Part shown: positions 11,601 to 23,411 of the stretch, one piece after another
How positions within the stretch are numbered: position 1 is the first letter of the stretch
Layout of the letters: every line of letters starts with the position of its first letter
Source of the DNA: Apostichopus japonicus
Taxonomy: Eukaryota; Echinodermata; Holothuroidea; Aspidochirotida; Stichopodidae
Assembly (NCBI RefSeq): GCF_037975245.1
Contig: NC_092561.1
Coordinates: 6,188,001 to 6,252,000 of the forward strand
Direction of reading: 5' to 3'
Length of the DNA: 64,000 bases
The notes under the pieces: generated by a model
Database searches by the model: none
Told to the model about the DNA's origin: nothing
What the model saw: the letters and a program-made list of their open reading frames with translations, nothing else
Made by a program: the position numbers and the translations under genes

Positions 11601-14600
11601 ATATTGATTCAGCCTAGCTGCAGGGATGTTTGATATTGATTCAGCCTAGCTGCAGGGATGTTTGATATTGATTCAGCCTAGCTGCAGGGGATGTTGCAGC
11701 TGCTGCTGCTTTTCTGTGTGACAATGTGCTTAATTTTCTTGTTTTGCTATTGAGTTAATATGCGCTGTCATTTATCGATCCTTTTTGAAGTTTTGTCTTC
11801 TCTTTTGACAGGTCTAATTCTTAAAGAAATAAGTCACAGTTTTAACGATATAGTTACCAACAGCATGCATCATCAAGCACATATATTTTCTGGGGTAAGT
11901 AAAGATGACACATAATAACCTTAAATTCTCATTGTTGGTGCAAGCTGAATGGGGGCTACATAGTAATAGGTGTTTATAGTGTTAATGTGTAGAATGGAAG
12001 CTGTATAGTGCTATGTCCATATAGTGTTATCTGTATAATGGGAGCTGCATTACGATTCATTGTACAATCTTTGTAATAGGATCCGCGTAGTATTACTATG
12101 TATTATAGAGCTATCTGAAGAGGGCATCAGGGCTGCACTGCATTTATCTAGGACATTGTAGATAATCATCAAGAGAATGGGAACTGCACAGACCTTTCAT
12201 TCCATTGGACGGTTAGTGTTAACTTTATGGCTTCAATATATTCAAATATGGGACTGCATAGTACTATAACGCATAGTGTTATGTGCATCGTAGGTGACGT
12301 TTATTCATAATCTGGATAACATTATGTGAAGAATGTGAGCAGTAAATGTTGCGCTGGCATTTATCAACAGAGAGGCACCTAAATAGATCTTCATTGCACT
12401 AGTGTACAGTATGTTGAAGGTGAGTACAGTACAGTAGTGCTTTTATTTTGATTGTTTTTAGTTATTATTATCATTATTGTTGTTATTGTTGTAATTATTA
12501 GTATTGTTATTATTGTTATTATAATTATAATTGTTATTATTATTGTTTATAATGTTATTGTTAGTTTTGTTGTTGTTGTTATTATTATTATTATTTTATT
12601 TCCAGCATGATACTACTCTAGCCCCTCTATTAGCTGCCCTCAGTGCTAAAGAAATTGATCACAAACCAACGCCAGCATCTTGCATCTTGCTAGAGCTTTA
12701 TCAGGATGACAAAACGTGAGTATCATTTAACAGAGTCTATCATCTAATGTACTAAGTATCAATTGTTTTTTGTCACAACGGTAATGAGTTTGGAGTTGTG
12801 GTTAACTTCAAATTAGTTTTAAGTACCATGTACTTGGGTTTGCTGCGCATTAGTTCAAAGTACTGTATACGTGGTTGATTGCACATTAGTTCAGAGAACC
12901 GTGTATGTGGTTTACTGCACATTAGTTTAAAGTACCGTATACTGTACATGGTTTACTGCACATTAGTTTAAAGTACCTTATTCAAGGTTTACTGCACATT
13001 AGTTCAAAGTACCTTATACGTGGTTTGCTGCACATTAGTTCAAAGAGCAGTGTATGTGGTTTACTACACATTAGTTTAAAGAACCGTATACATTGTTTTC
13101 TGCACATAAGTTCAAAGAACCATTTACATGGTTTACTGCACATTAGTTTAAAGTACCGTATACGTGGTTTATTGCACATTACTTCAGAGAACCGTGTATG
13201 TGGTTGACTACACATAAGTTTAAAGAACCGTATGCATGGTTTACAGCACATACGTTCAAAGTACCGTATAAGTGGTTTACAGCACATTAGTGCAGAGAAC
13301 CGTGTATGTGGTTTACTAAACATTAGTTTAAAGAACCGTTTGCATGGTTTATTGCACATTAGTTTAAAGAACCGTATAAGTGGTTAACTACACATTAGTT
13401 TAAAGAACCGTATAAGTGGTTTACTGCACATTAGTTTAAAGTACCGTATAAGTGGTTAACTGCACATTAGTTTAAAGTACCGTATACATGGTTTACTGCG
13501 AATTAGTTTAAAGACAGGGTTTCTGCAAAGTAGTTTAAAGAACCGTATATATGGTTTACTGCACGTTAGTTTAAAGAACCATGTACGTGGTTTACTGCAC
13601 ATTAGTGCAAAGAACCATGTACATGGTTCCACTGTTCTTTAGGTGAATTTTAAACACATACATGTGTTGATAGTCAACTGCTGGGATGAATATTTTGTGA
13701 GTGGATGGGAATCATATTTCAAACGTTGCACCCCTGGGAAGTAAGTCTGAAAATCCTAATAACAAAATGCTAAATCTTTTATAAATCTCAAGTTCTTGTA
13801 ATAACAAGCATTAGGCCTATTTCTGAAAAGTCCAAATCATTTAGAGGCACTATCTCCTCTTTTTGTTATCAGAGCCTCACCTTCGTATCGGAATTTTCAT
13901 TACACTTTCTGTGTTTTATTCTTAAGGAGTATATTAAGCGAACATCAAAAGGAATTTAACAGTGTGTTCAACCCAACTGTCTTGCCTTCTGCCTGTTCTA
14001 CCGTACTGTAAAGCAAAACAAAGCAAAGCAACATGCATTTGATATAGAAATGTTTGAGTGACTTTGTCACTTAAACAGCAACAATCATAAAAATTGTAAA
14101 TGAACTTTTCTTTGTCCAATGGTTTTTCACCCAGTTTCACTGTGGAGATGCATTACCGTAATGGCACAGATGAAAAAGTAACAAAGATATCGATAAAATC
14201 CTGCAGCGCCCCATCATGTCCACTTGAAGAGTTCCAGAAGTTTGTTTCACCTTTCATTCCAGAAGATATTAAAAAGACGTGCCATTATATACCTGAAGGC
14301 AGCTCACCATCAGGTAAGGCACTCATTCATGTATTCATTCATACACTCATTCATTCATTCACTCACTTATGCATTCATTCATCCATTTATGTAATCACAT
14401 GTAGGGTACAAAGAATATGTATTCACTCATTCTTTCACTTATTCATCCACTCATTCACTCACTCATTCATTCATTCATCCATTTAATGCAATCACATGTA
14501 AATTATAAAGAATATGTATTCACTCATTCTTTCACTTATTCATCCACTCATTCATTCATTCACTCACTTATTCATCCATTTATGTAATCACATATAGGGT

Positions 14601-15436
14601 ACAAAGAATATGTATTCACACATTCTTTCACTTATTCATCCACTCATTCATTCATTCACTCACTCATTCATTCATTGATCCATTTATATGATCACATGGT
14701 AAGTGCAAAGAATATGTATTCACTCATTCTTTCACTTATTCATCCACTCATTCATTCACTCACTCATTCATTCATTGATCCAATTATGTAATCACATGTA
14801 AAGTTCAAAGAATATGTATTCGATCATTATTTCACTTATTCATCCACTCATTCATTGATCAATTTTTGTGATCACTTGTAAAGTACAAAGAATTTGTATT
14901 CACTCATTTCATTCATTCACTCATTCATTCACCCATTCATTCATCCATTAATGTAATCACATGTATATAGAGTACAAAGTAGCAGAATTTATATGGAAAA
15001 CCTGTCGTGATATTAAATTTCAAAGAAAATACAAAGTAAAAACAATTCAGCAATATTTTCGGTGTCGGATGGAAAGGTGTGTGTCCGGAGAGAACACTAT
15101 GGAGACATGAACCGCCTGCTTTAGATGCTAAATACTGTTAATTACTTCATAAAAACAAATATTTCTTAGAATTTTAAAGCTAGGTCAACCTTTTGAGCTC
15201 ATTTTGTAATTATCTTCCCGTTTGTCTTCTCTTCAGGTAACTTTATTTTAGCTGTCCTCGTCATCAGTATTTTGGTCGTATTCCTTGCCATCATAATCTG
15301 CCTCTTCAAGGGTTGCAAAGGACGTGCTCATCTCTTTAAGAAGCAGAGTAGATTCGAACCAATCAATTTTCAACTCTTGGGAAATCCAGGGAGCGATTCC
15401 GAAGACGCCGAAGTGTTTGATGTTAAAAGTCAGTGA
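5624..15436 (+). CDS. Histidine acid phosphatase, type I membrane form (prostatic/lysosomal acid phosphatase family), ten exons
   Basis: Exons: 5624-5743, 7608-7703, 8119-8361, 8969-9067, 9872-9964, 10294-10426, 11812-11894, 12606-12715, 14135-14313, 15237-15436. They give 1356 nt and 451 aa, all with GT-AG borders and consistent phases. The first ATG (5624) precedes a hydrophobic signal peptide (ISLLQAAIILSLFAV); a second in-frame ATG is at 5636. Visible family landmarks: RHGYRSP at residues 43-49 (phospho-histidine motif), WPQGFGQLTA, GMEQHH, the arginine in RSSAYDR (about 108), HD at 290-291 (general acid), and the C-terminal CSAPSCPLEEF...C disulfide region. Several N-glycosylation sequons are present (NET, NST, NYT, NAT, NGT). 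A single membrane span at about 388-409 is followed by a tail of about 42 residues with an acidic SDSEDAE cluster. Expected to hydrolyse phosphomonoesters in lysosomal/extracellular compartments. Introns 4, 6, 8 and 9 hold a MITE or tandem arrays. Confidence 0.93.
9096..9461 (+). mobile_element. TTAA-flanked MITE, copy 1 (intron 4 of acid phosphatase)
   Basis: Begins TTAAAGGCATTGAAGACTCG and ends CGAGTCTTCACACCCTTTAA, so the ends are imperfect inverted repeats with TTAA at each boundary. The same unit occurs at 25010-25383 and, lacking its left part, at 60845-61144. TTAA target sites are characteristic of piggyBac-type transposition, but the superfamily is not proven without a coding copy. 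It begins 28 nt after the exon 4 splice donor. The ORF running through it is not a gene. Confidence 0.75.
11140..11694. repeat. 33-bp minisatellite, about 17 copies, in acid phosphatase intron 6
   Basis: The core ATTCAGCCTAGCTGCAGG recurs 17 times with a 33-bp period (a few units are 32 bp after loss of one G). Units are nearly identical, implying recent expansion or homogenisation. Because 33 is divisible by 3, one frame stays open and gives an 11-residue repeating peptide; there is no evidence that it is translated. Confidence 0.92.
12439..12600. repeat. TTA/TTG trinucleotide-rich tract before acid phosphatase exon 8
   Basis: A run of ATT, GTT and TTATTG triplets ends directly at the exon 8 acceptor (TTTCCAG, exon from 12606). 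It supplies an unusually long T-rich tract at the 3' splice site. Confidence 0.7.
12790..13632. repeat. 36-bp degenerate minisatellite, about 23 copies, in acid phosphatase intron 8
   Basis: Units built on GTTTACTGCACATTAGTT plus AAAGAACCGTATACGTG recur about every 36 bp, with many substitutions. The long minus-strand ORF here (12982-13359) is a by-product of a period divisible by three and gives a 12-residue repeat, not a gene. Confidence 0.88.
14318..14965. repeat. (ATTC)n-rich array with a higher-order unit of about 115 bp, in acid phosphatase intron 9
   Basis: Runs of CATTCATTCACTCA tetranucleotides are interrupted at regular spacing by an AATCACATGTAAAGTACAAAG / AATATGTATTC block, which recurs about six times. 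The array starts right after the exon 9 donor (14314). Confidence 0.88.
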
Positions 15437-15537
15437 TACACACGTCTGCGATATATATTTTCTACGTTGTGCTGCACATTTGGAATTGGGGAAGGGTGCG
15501 TGTGTTTGCAAAAGTGTATTGCGCTGCTAGCCTAATG

Positions 15538-15580
15538 CAGGGGGTTGTCAATAGGTGATCCATGGTCCAAGTCCGGCCCA
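15538..15580 (+). mobile_element. hAT-like terminal sequence in the acid phosphatase 3' region
   Basis: CAGGGGGTTGTCAATAGG followed by GATCCATGGTCCAAGTCCGGCCC has the form of a hAT left terminus. It aligns with the reverse complement of the terminus at 22201-22250 (GGTCCGCGGGCC..CCCCTAG). No matching target duplication was found, so it is probably a decayed or truncated copy. Confidence 0.45.
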
Positions 15581-16559
15581 CAAAATATTTTAATCCAGCA
15601 TATTAATCCATTGGTCAAAAATCTTGCCCTAATTTATGGGTACGAGGACCATGAAGGCTTAAGTCTTAGTTTTGAAAAAGATTTTTATTTCCATGTTGTT
15701 GGTTTGAAAAACTGATTATGAAAAATAATAATTGATGAAAAACCTTGACAAAGGGATGGTCATCATTCTAGAACATATTTACAGTCAGTTAATATGTTTG
15801 TCAAGCTGAGCTTTCCAAGATCATAGATCTGTTTAAAATATCTGCTTATGATGGCATGACATCTGTTTCAGCAAGGTATCTGTTCATCACATTCATCACT
15901 CGTTACTGTTTGTCCATAGTACGACTTCCTTTTCCGTAGATGTCATGTGATGCACCTCGTATGAATATTCCATATAAATATTCTAGGGATTAATTCTCAT
16001 TTTCTTGTGGTTTCAGGGGCTTTACAAACGTAATATCTGTAATAACGTTAATACCTGTAATACCAGTAATACCTGTTATACCTTTAATACCTGTATACCT
16101 GCTTAAAGGGGGGGGGGGGACTTTGGTATGTGTTTAACAGGTGTTACTAAAATTATTTTTCACAGAGACATATAAAACCACTTAACTGATGTTTCACCAA
16201 CAATGGAGAATCTATTTTGCTTGTAAGTAGGAAGAAGTGGGTGATTACTACAAGTATGGAATAAAAAAACCACATTAAAACCATTCACATGCGAGAAAAC
16301 AACACCTTTTGTCCTATGGACTGGTTTAATATCGAGGTATTGGAATGAATGCCCATAACAAAGTTTAATACCCAGAAGGTCAAAGTTCTCCCAGTTTTGG
16401 GGTAGTTTATCAGGTACATATAACATTCTGCACATAGCTGATAGTTTCCTCAAATAATGAGAAACATAAAAATTATGTCATTGATGATGAATGCTGACAA
16501 AATTGAAGGTAAAACTTGACTGTGATGTTGTAGGGTTGTAACATGGAACTTTCAATGAT

Positions 16560-17900
16560 CAATTCCAATGTATGCATGCTCTACTCCTTAAAAAGTATTG
16601 GTACTGATGTAGTATTAGCAGTCACACAACTTTCTGTTATGCTTTCTGCAACAGAGAGCATAAGTGTGATGCTGTGCCAATAAAGTCCAGTGTATTTATA
16701 CTCTACTGATTAGAAAGCATTGGGAGTGATGTAGTGTGAGCAGTTGCACAGCTATCTGTTATGCTTACTTTAACACAGAACATTATAGTGTGACGCTCCC
16801 TCAAAAGAGTTCAATGCTTTCATACTCTGCTCATTGGAAAGGATTGTGAGTGGTGTATTAGCAGTCACTAAACTTCCTGTTATGCTTACTGTATCAGGGA
16901 GCATTAAGTGTGATGCTGTCTCAATAAAGTCCAGTGTATTTATACTCAACTCATTAGAAAGCAGTGGGAGTGATGTAGTATTAGCAGTCACACAACCTTC
17001 AGTTATGCTTTCTGCATCAGGGAGCATGAAGTGTGATGCTGTCTCAATAAAGTCCAATGTAATCATACTCTACTCATTAGAAAGCATTGGGAGTGATATA
17101 GTGTCAGCAGTTGCACAACTTTCTGTTATGCTTTCTGTATCAGGGAGCATAAAGTGTGATGCTGTCTCAATAAAGTCCAATGTAATCATACTCTACTGAT
17201 GAGAAAGCATTGGGAGTGATATAGTGTCAGCAGTTGCACAACTTTCTGTTATGCTTTCTGTATCAGGGAGCATAAAGTGTGATGCTGTCTCAATAAAGTC
17301 CAATGAAACATACTCTACTCATTAGAAAGCATTGGGAGTGATATAGTGTCAGCAGTTGCACAACTTTCTGTTTCGCTTGCTGTATCAGGGAGCATAAAGT
17401 GTAATGCTGTCTCAATAAAGTCCAATGTAATCATACTCTACTGATGAGAAAGCATTGAGAGTGATGTAGTGTCAGCAGTCACACAACTTTCTGTTATGCT
17501 TTCTGCATCAGAGAGCATAAAATGTGATGCTGTCTCAATAAGGTCCAATGTAATCATACTCTACTGATTAGAAAGCATTGGGAGTGATGTAGTGTCAGCA
17601 GTCACACAACTTTCTGTTATGCTTTCTGCATCAGAGAGCATAAAATGTGATGCTGTCTCAATAAGGTCCAGTGTAATCATACTCTACTGATTAGAAAGCA
17701 TTGGGAGTGATGTAGTGTCAGCAGCCGCACATCTGTCTGTTATGTTTTCTTTAACACAGAACATTTAGTGTGACGCTCCCTGAATAAAGTCCAATGCTTT
17801 CATACTCTGCTCATTGGAAAGGATTGTGAGTGGTGTATTGACAGTAGCCACACATCTATCAGTTATGCTTTCGTTATTACAGATCATTGGGTATGGTGCT
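16560..17900. repeat. 123-bp tandem array, about 11 copies, with recurrent AATAAA hexamers
   Basis: The unit includes GTCCAATGTAATCATACTC, TTAGAAAGCATTGGGAGTGA, ACAACTTTCTGTTATGC and AGTGTGATGCTGTCTCAATA. Units diverge towards both ends. Most units carry TCAATAAAGTCC, so canonical poly(A) hexamers recur (for example 16679-16684), downstream of the phosphatase stop at 15436. Two units have AATAAG instead. An earlier isolated AATAAA is at 16260-16265. Confidence 0.88.
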
Positions 17901-20680
17901 AAATATTTCCTTCTTAGCAAAGCGTGGAGTATATAGTTGCAGGCACTTCATCTTCTGTTATATGCTCTCCTTACCCCAAAGCATTAATGAATTGATTAAA
18001 AAATGAGACCACGATTTATCGTCAACTCCCATTGCCATCGGTGAAATGTGGTATGCCAACCGTCTTCTCGAAAAGTAAGAGCTGACCATATTTCTATGCG
18101 CCAGTAATACTGGATGAAATTGCTATACTTGAATGTGTTGAAAAACACAGTTTACAGTCTGTGTGTGAAAGATATTGATATTGATTTTGCATTTCTTCAC
18201 CGGTCTTTATTTTATCCATCTACTTATTTTTCGCTTTGTTTGTTTTCTTAATATTTGTATTGTTTGATTTTGTTTGTATTTTTAATTTATTTTGGACCCC
18301 ACAGTATCCCTGCTTCAAACACATTCTCACAATTTGATTTTTTGAAGTCGTGACTCTGTTTGGAAACTATTTTCAATTACATTTACCAGCTCCAGATTAA
18401 CACCTTCTTTGAACTTTTAAAGCAAACTGTTTCTAAGTGACAATTGTCAATCCATTTGTTAAATTTGATGTCTTTCATATGTATATATAATATAGTATAT
18501 ACGTACACACTGTCTTATCCTATTGTAAAGTACTTTTACACGTCGGTGTCAACTTTTTTTCTTTCAACTTTTACTTTTAAGGTCAACAAATACTTGAGAT
18601 GGGAATTTCTTCTCAAGGTTTACAATGGTATCAGAAATGTACTTTTTGTGTAGAAATATTCCTCCATTTTATGTGCAAAATTCTCTTTCCCTTTTTTGTT
18701 TATCGATGAGGAAAAATGTAAGAGAGTTTTTCATTTTGCTACAATCATAATTGACTAATATTTTCTGGTTTGTATTGTTCTATTTGTTCTTGTTCTTCAC
18801 TAAGGAAAGGGAGATGGGGTTAGTTTCCCCTATCCCAACCCCTTCTCCCCCTCCCCATCCCCCTAGGTTAAGCTAGCCGATTCCCAGTGGTCATGTGGAA
18901 CATAGCTATTTGACTGTTCATTCTTTTTTTGACAATTAATCTTTAAAACAAGAAATTCAATTTTCTCTGGTATTTCTTGGAAATTGTTCAACTATGATCA
19001 TTTCATCAGCATTATTGATGTCATTGAGGAAGAAAGTATCCTCTTGAATTGACCTTAGGAAAAAATGTGTTGTGTTTTAATTTATGGACAATTCATCAAT
19101 TATTTGAATTATCTGAAACTATCGTTTCATATATCATTGGTATATTGTTATAATATTAATTGTAATGTTTTTCCTTTGTTTTCTGTTTGTAAGAGAGTCC
19201 ATTAGTGAACAAAAATTTAACAGGAAACTTTTTTTTTGTGATTAAATCTGTTACAGAATAACTAGGTAGTTGGTATGTGTCATCGTGACCAGTGTATTCT
19301 AAAAAATTGTGACACAAGGGTGTGACAGTTTGGTTTGTCCACTTTAAGACACTTCAAGTTGTGACAGTCCAGTCCTATTTGGTGACATCCAGTGGCCGGG
19401 GACAGTCCAATGTGTTATGTTTTTTTATGTTATGTCCAATTTAATTGTTACCACTCAGAGTTGTCTACACTTATCACCAATACCATATATAATTTTTTGC
19501 TGTATTAAATTTTGTGTTTGTCAAAATCATTTACCTTATGCTTATGTAAAACAGTTTTATATTTTTCACAATTTATTCCTCCAAATAAAAAAAATACCCA
19601 GATGGTTCAAAACATTTCTTGGTATATTTTTTTTATTTAATCTGTACTCTGTTTATGTCTCTTTTTTGGTTTCAATGTTTTCCCTTAATGAACAGTACTT
19701 TTGTGTCATAACATATCTCATTTTTTCTTGTGAAAATCTATGCTTTTTTGTGGGATTTTGCAACCAATTTTCAAAGCATTGAGTGAATTTCATGATGTAA
19801 ATTATGGATATTCCCATGTATAGTCAAATATCTTGGGTTTTAATTTTGTTTTTTCTTCTAAATTCTCAGTTTTGACAGTCTTATTTTTGCAGATCTCTAT
19901 CAGGAAGGGATCAGTTGGCTGAATGTGGTATTTGCAACCCACCCCTCCCCCACCCCTTCCCCACCCCTCCCCCTCTGTTCTCAACTCCACACACGAAGTT
20001 TAAAGTAGTAATTTACCATAACATTTTGAGTAGAGCTACTTATAGCCAGACTTTATAGCCACAATATGCTCCAGACTGCTCTATTCCTAAGGTTGGACGT
20101 AGTGGGTGTATCAACTATGTGAGGGAGTACTGATATTTGTATGTTCTTGTGCCAAAAAGATCTTAATTGCCTGTTTCACAATAGTATCAGGCCATTAACA
20201 AGGAAATGCTGAAGTCACTTCAGACTAAATTCAGAGTATGTATTAACCAGACTGCATATTCTGATTATGTTCTACTCAGATATCTGAGACAACCACCCCA
20301 CCCCACCCCACCCCTCGCTCTTTTCTACCTCACCTCCTGTCCATCAAGTGTTTTATATATCTTCATACTTGTAACCTGATTCTGTTTCCAGTTTGTTTGC
20401 TAAATTCGATTAATCTGGTTTATACAAACTGGCAGACGACTGTTTTCGGTAACAATATATTATGTAATTCATCAGTCATATGTTTGTTTGTATATATACA
20501 TATATGTATATACATATATGTATTATTCTGAACTGCCGTAGAGAGACTTGAAAGCATTTCAACATTTCAACATTTCACTCTGACCTTGCAACATTTTTCA
20601 ATATGTATATTAAGAGGTAGTTTATGTATCTAAACACATCATAGGCTCATTTTGCAGTCGTTTTGGTGATTGAAAGAAAG

Positions 20681-20712
20681 ATCGTTGCGCCTTTTTCTAA
20701 AGGCGCAACGAT
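20681..20712. repeat. Perfect 14-bp stem hairpin with TTCT loop
   Basis: ATCGTTGCGCCTTT (20681-20694) pairs exactly with AAAGGCGCAACGAT (20699-20712) around a 4-nt loop. It is GC-rich against an AT-rich background. It does not match the histone mRNA stem-loop consensus; function unknown. Confidence 0.7.
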
Positions 20713-22200
20713 AATAAATTACCTTTTAGATCGCTGGACTGGTGTCTCTATCACATCATGTTATATTTTATGGTATAGAAGACTATATTTATGTTCTACC
20801 CGGTACGCAGGGTTACTGCTATCTGTACAGTTTTGATACTACCAAAAAAAGCTGTTAATTATTGTACTTTACTTGTTTGGGTAAAATTATTGATATTTTC
20901 TTTATCATGACATTCCGTCAATTTCCAACTTTTTAAAACAATGATTGTTGCTTTCATACATAGGTCTATCAAAATGGAAGTGCTAACTTCAGGACAAATT
21001 TTCACTGAAAAAGCGATGCTACCTTAATATGTGTATTTCAAGAAACAAAGACTGTGTAGTAACTTCTGTGTACTTCTCATGTGTGATTTGGTAACATAAT
21101 ATGTAGACACTATTTAAATATTGCTTTGGCAAATAACTGGTCTATTTTTTCGAGTTATTAGTATAGTACTTTTTAATGTGAGTAAAATTAAAACTGTTAA
21201 TGGTTTCATATCCTGGAGACACTGACCATTCAACTGTATTTTTTTCTACAGTTACTGAGGTTTGCTGAAATATTGAGAAATATAAATTGATAAATATTAA
21301 TATATCTATGAGTTACGTGTTAAATGTTTGGGGTTTTAACGTGAGTGACGGTTATAATATCTTATATAAGTTTGTGTCAAGATTTTTTTTTGAGGGGGGG
21401 GGGCAAGATTCTGAAGGGATCTTTTAAAGGTAAAATGTTAAACATGAGTCTAAGAATCCAAATAGTCACAGTGCCAGTGTCATATTAGTGATATTGTCTG
21501 GAACCTTTCAGGAGGGGGGAACAAAAAGTCATCTTGTTTGATGTATTTTATGAAATAGAAGACAATATAAAACAAATAGTCTCATGATGTTGGCTCCTTC
21601 TTTTATTTTATGTTTGTGTTAATTGAAATTAATTCTTGCTCAGGGCCGCACTCCCCCCTCTCCAACCACAAGGTTCTCCTATGCTTACAAGGCACCTCCC
21701 CCCATTATTACTTTACTCTGGGCCAAATTGATAAAGTCTCGTATCCTGGCGAGCCAGACCAACATTAAAACAGGTTTTTTTTTCAATGTACAACACCCAA
21801 CCCCTCCCCCCCCCCTCCCTCCACCCCTCAAATATAACAGTGAAATTTCAGTTATCAAATTAATTAATAAAATCAAAAGGGAAATACAATTCGTTAGAAA
21901 TTCAAATTAGTGAAAGTCTGATGCTGCACATTGCTGGCAAGCGTGTGCAAATCCGGCTGAAAGCTACTTGAAGCTACGCGCAACTTCATTGCCTCCTATG
22001 TGCTCAGACGTTAGATTTGTGTAAAGTTTGTTCTTGATTAACTTCATTTTTTGAGCAGAGCTGCTCGCAAATAAAAGTGCTTCCGGCGAAGGCTGTGATT
22101 ACCGTTTTTTTGCATGGGCTTGCAAACCAAGAAAGGCACAACAGTGCTCTCTGTATTTTTTCCCCCTCAAAATTCCAGAATGTCCCCGGCCAGTAAAAAG

Positions 22201-22250
22201 CTACACGCGGGCTGGATTTGGTCCGCGGGCCACAGATTATTCGCCCCTAG
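22201..22250 (-). mobile_element. hAT-like transposon terminus (remnant)
   Basis: GCTGGATTTGGTCCGCGGGCC followed by CGCCCCTAG resembles a hAT right end and matches, in reverse complement, the terminus at 15538. The preceding 300 bp probably belongs to the same decayed element, but its left limit cannot be placed. Confidence 0.4.
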
Positions 22251-22684
22251 TTTAGATATCAAAGTTTCCCTCATTTTGATTTATTCTTTTATACGTGTGA
22301 TATCTGGAAGAATTTTTAGAGAAACTGAACCATATAAAATTGGAGATTTTATCTACGGATAACCATAGTAACCATTTTAAACACTATGTGACTCAAGAGC
22401 CACGTTCGGAACACGGAAATAATTAGGGTATGTCTCCAGGCTCTTTTGCTAAATCTGTCTTTTCCCCTTAGTAGGCATATAATGTTGAAAATAGGAATGC
22501 ATTATTCATTCTACTATATTTCTAGGGCCATCCCTATTGACAGAGACCCCAGTCATGTTCCCCTTCCATGACCCCTACCCCCCCCCACCCTTAGCTTTTC
22601 GTAACATTCATATTAACCAGTCTTACAGCGTCGGTGGTTGTCTTGAAGGAGATACTGTTTGTAAGAGATTTCAACTGATCCACT

Positions 22685-22939
22685 CAGGCGTGTGGCCATG
22701 GGGGGGGGGCGAAGGGGGCAGCCGCCCCCCCCCTTGAGCATATTTTTTAAAATTTTTTTTAATGTTTTTATGATATTGCTAGTATTTTCAAAAGAGAAAA
22801 TGCTAAGATGCAACTTACAAGGCCTGGGAAGTGCCATTTCCAGCGATCTGGGAGGCATTTTCAGCCAAAATTTAGATAGTTTGCAGTGCCGAATCTACAG
22901 TTTCGCCCCTCCCTTGGCAAATTCCTGGCTACGCGCCTG
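22685..22939 (-). mobile_element. hAT-like MITE, family B copy 1, with perfect 8-bp target duplication
   Basis: Ends CAGGCGTGTGGCC and GGCTACGCGCCTG; flanked by exact GATCCACT at 22677-22684 and 22940-22947. The interior matches 38302-38576 in reverse orientation (AAGGCCTGGGAAGTGCCAT, the TTTTCAGCCAAAAT block, GAATCTACAGTTTCGCCCC). It is 255 bp and non-autonomous. Confidence 0.88.
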
Positions 22940-23411
22940 GATCCACTTAGCAATGGTCAAAGGCTCCTACCCATCTTCATCCTCCAGAGGTTGGAGGAAT
23001 GAGCTCTGGTTGAAAATGGGAACAGGTTCCTTGCATCATTGGCTTATGCTAGTCGACTTATTGGATGAGTCGTTCCAGGCGGGAGATAGGGAGAGTTCTC
23101 TCTCGATGATACCCAGCTTAACGGGAATTCAACCGAAATCCTGGCCTTAGCAGAGAAAGCGAGGGAGCACTTTATCTGGTCATCTGTTCTATTCTTCTAT
23201 TGCTGCAGAGGCCCTGTTGCTCCATGCTATAGACCACTAATTCACATTCCGTCGAGATTATAGGCTGTATCGTGTTCAGTTCCAGGGTCGATGTGCGATA
23301 TTTCGCACAGGTGGTTGGTTTGAGAGGTGTTGGGGGGGGGGGGGTGGGTGGCAGTTTTTGAAGGTGATGGCGAAACAGTTGAACATATTTTGTAAACCAA
23401 ACTTTACTACT

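Larger units (their letters stand above)
15437..23411. other. Downstream/intergenic region between acid phosphatase and receptor A 3' ends
   Basis: The two flanking genes converge here. The region contains a 123-bp tandem array (about 16560-17900), a hAT-like terminus at 15538, T-rich and AT-rich DNA (18200-21300), a perfect hairpin at 20681-20712, CT/C-rich tracts (for example 19935-19977 and 20293-20318), a TE remnant ending near 22250 and a MITE at 22685-22939. I found no convincing coding exon; the ORFs present lack splice or family support. Confidence 0.5.

Noticed and set aside
11175-11633. 152-codon plus-strand ORF with an 11-residue repeat
   Set aside because: It is the 33-bp minisatellite within acid phosphatase intron 6; the frame stays open only because the period is a multiple of three.
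12982-13359. 125-codon minus-strand ORF with a 12-residue repeat
   Set aside because: By-product of the 36-bp minisatellite, with no start context, splice or family support.
14318-14965. Regularly spaced repeats resembling a CRISPR array
   Set aside because: It is an intronic (ATTC)n array in a eukaryotic gene, with no unique spacers or cas genes.
16770-17199. Overlapping ORFs on both strands
   Set aside because: Both arise from the 123-bp tandem array, whose period is a multiple of three.
15538-22250. A single full-length hAT element bounded by the termini at 15538 and 22250
   Set aside because: The ends belong to one family but the flanking 8-mers do not match and no transposase lies between; they are better explained as separate remnants.
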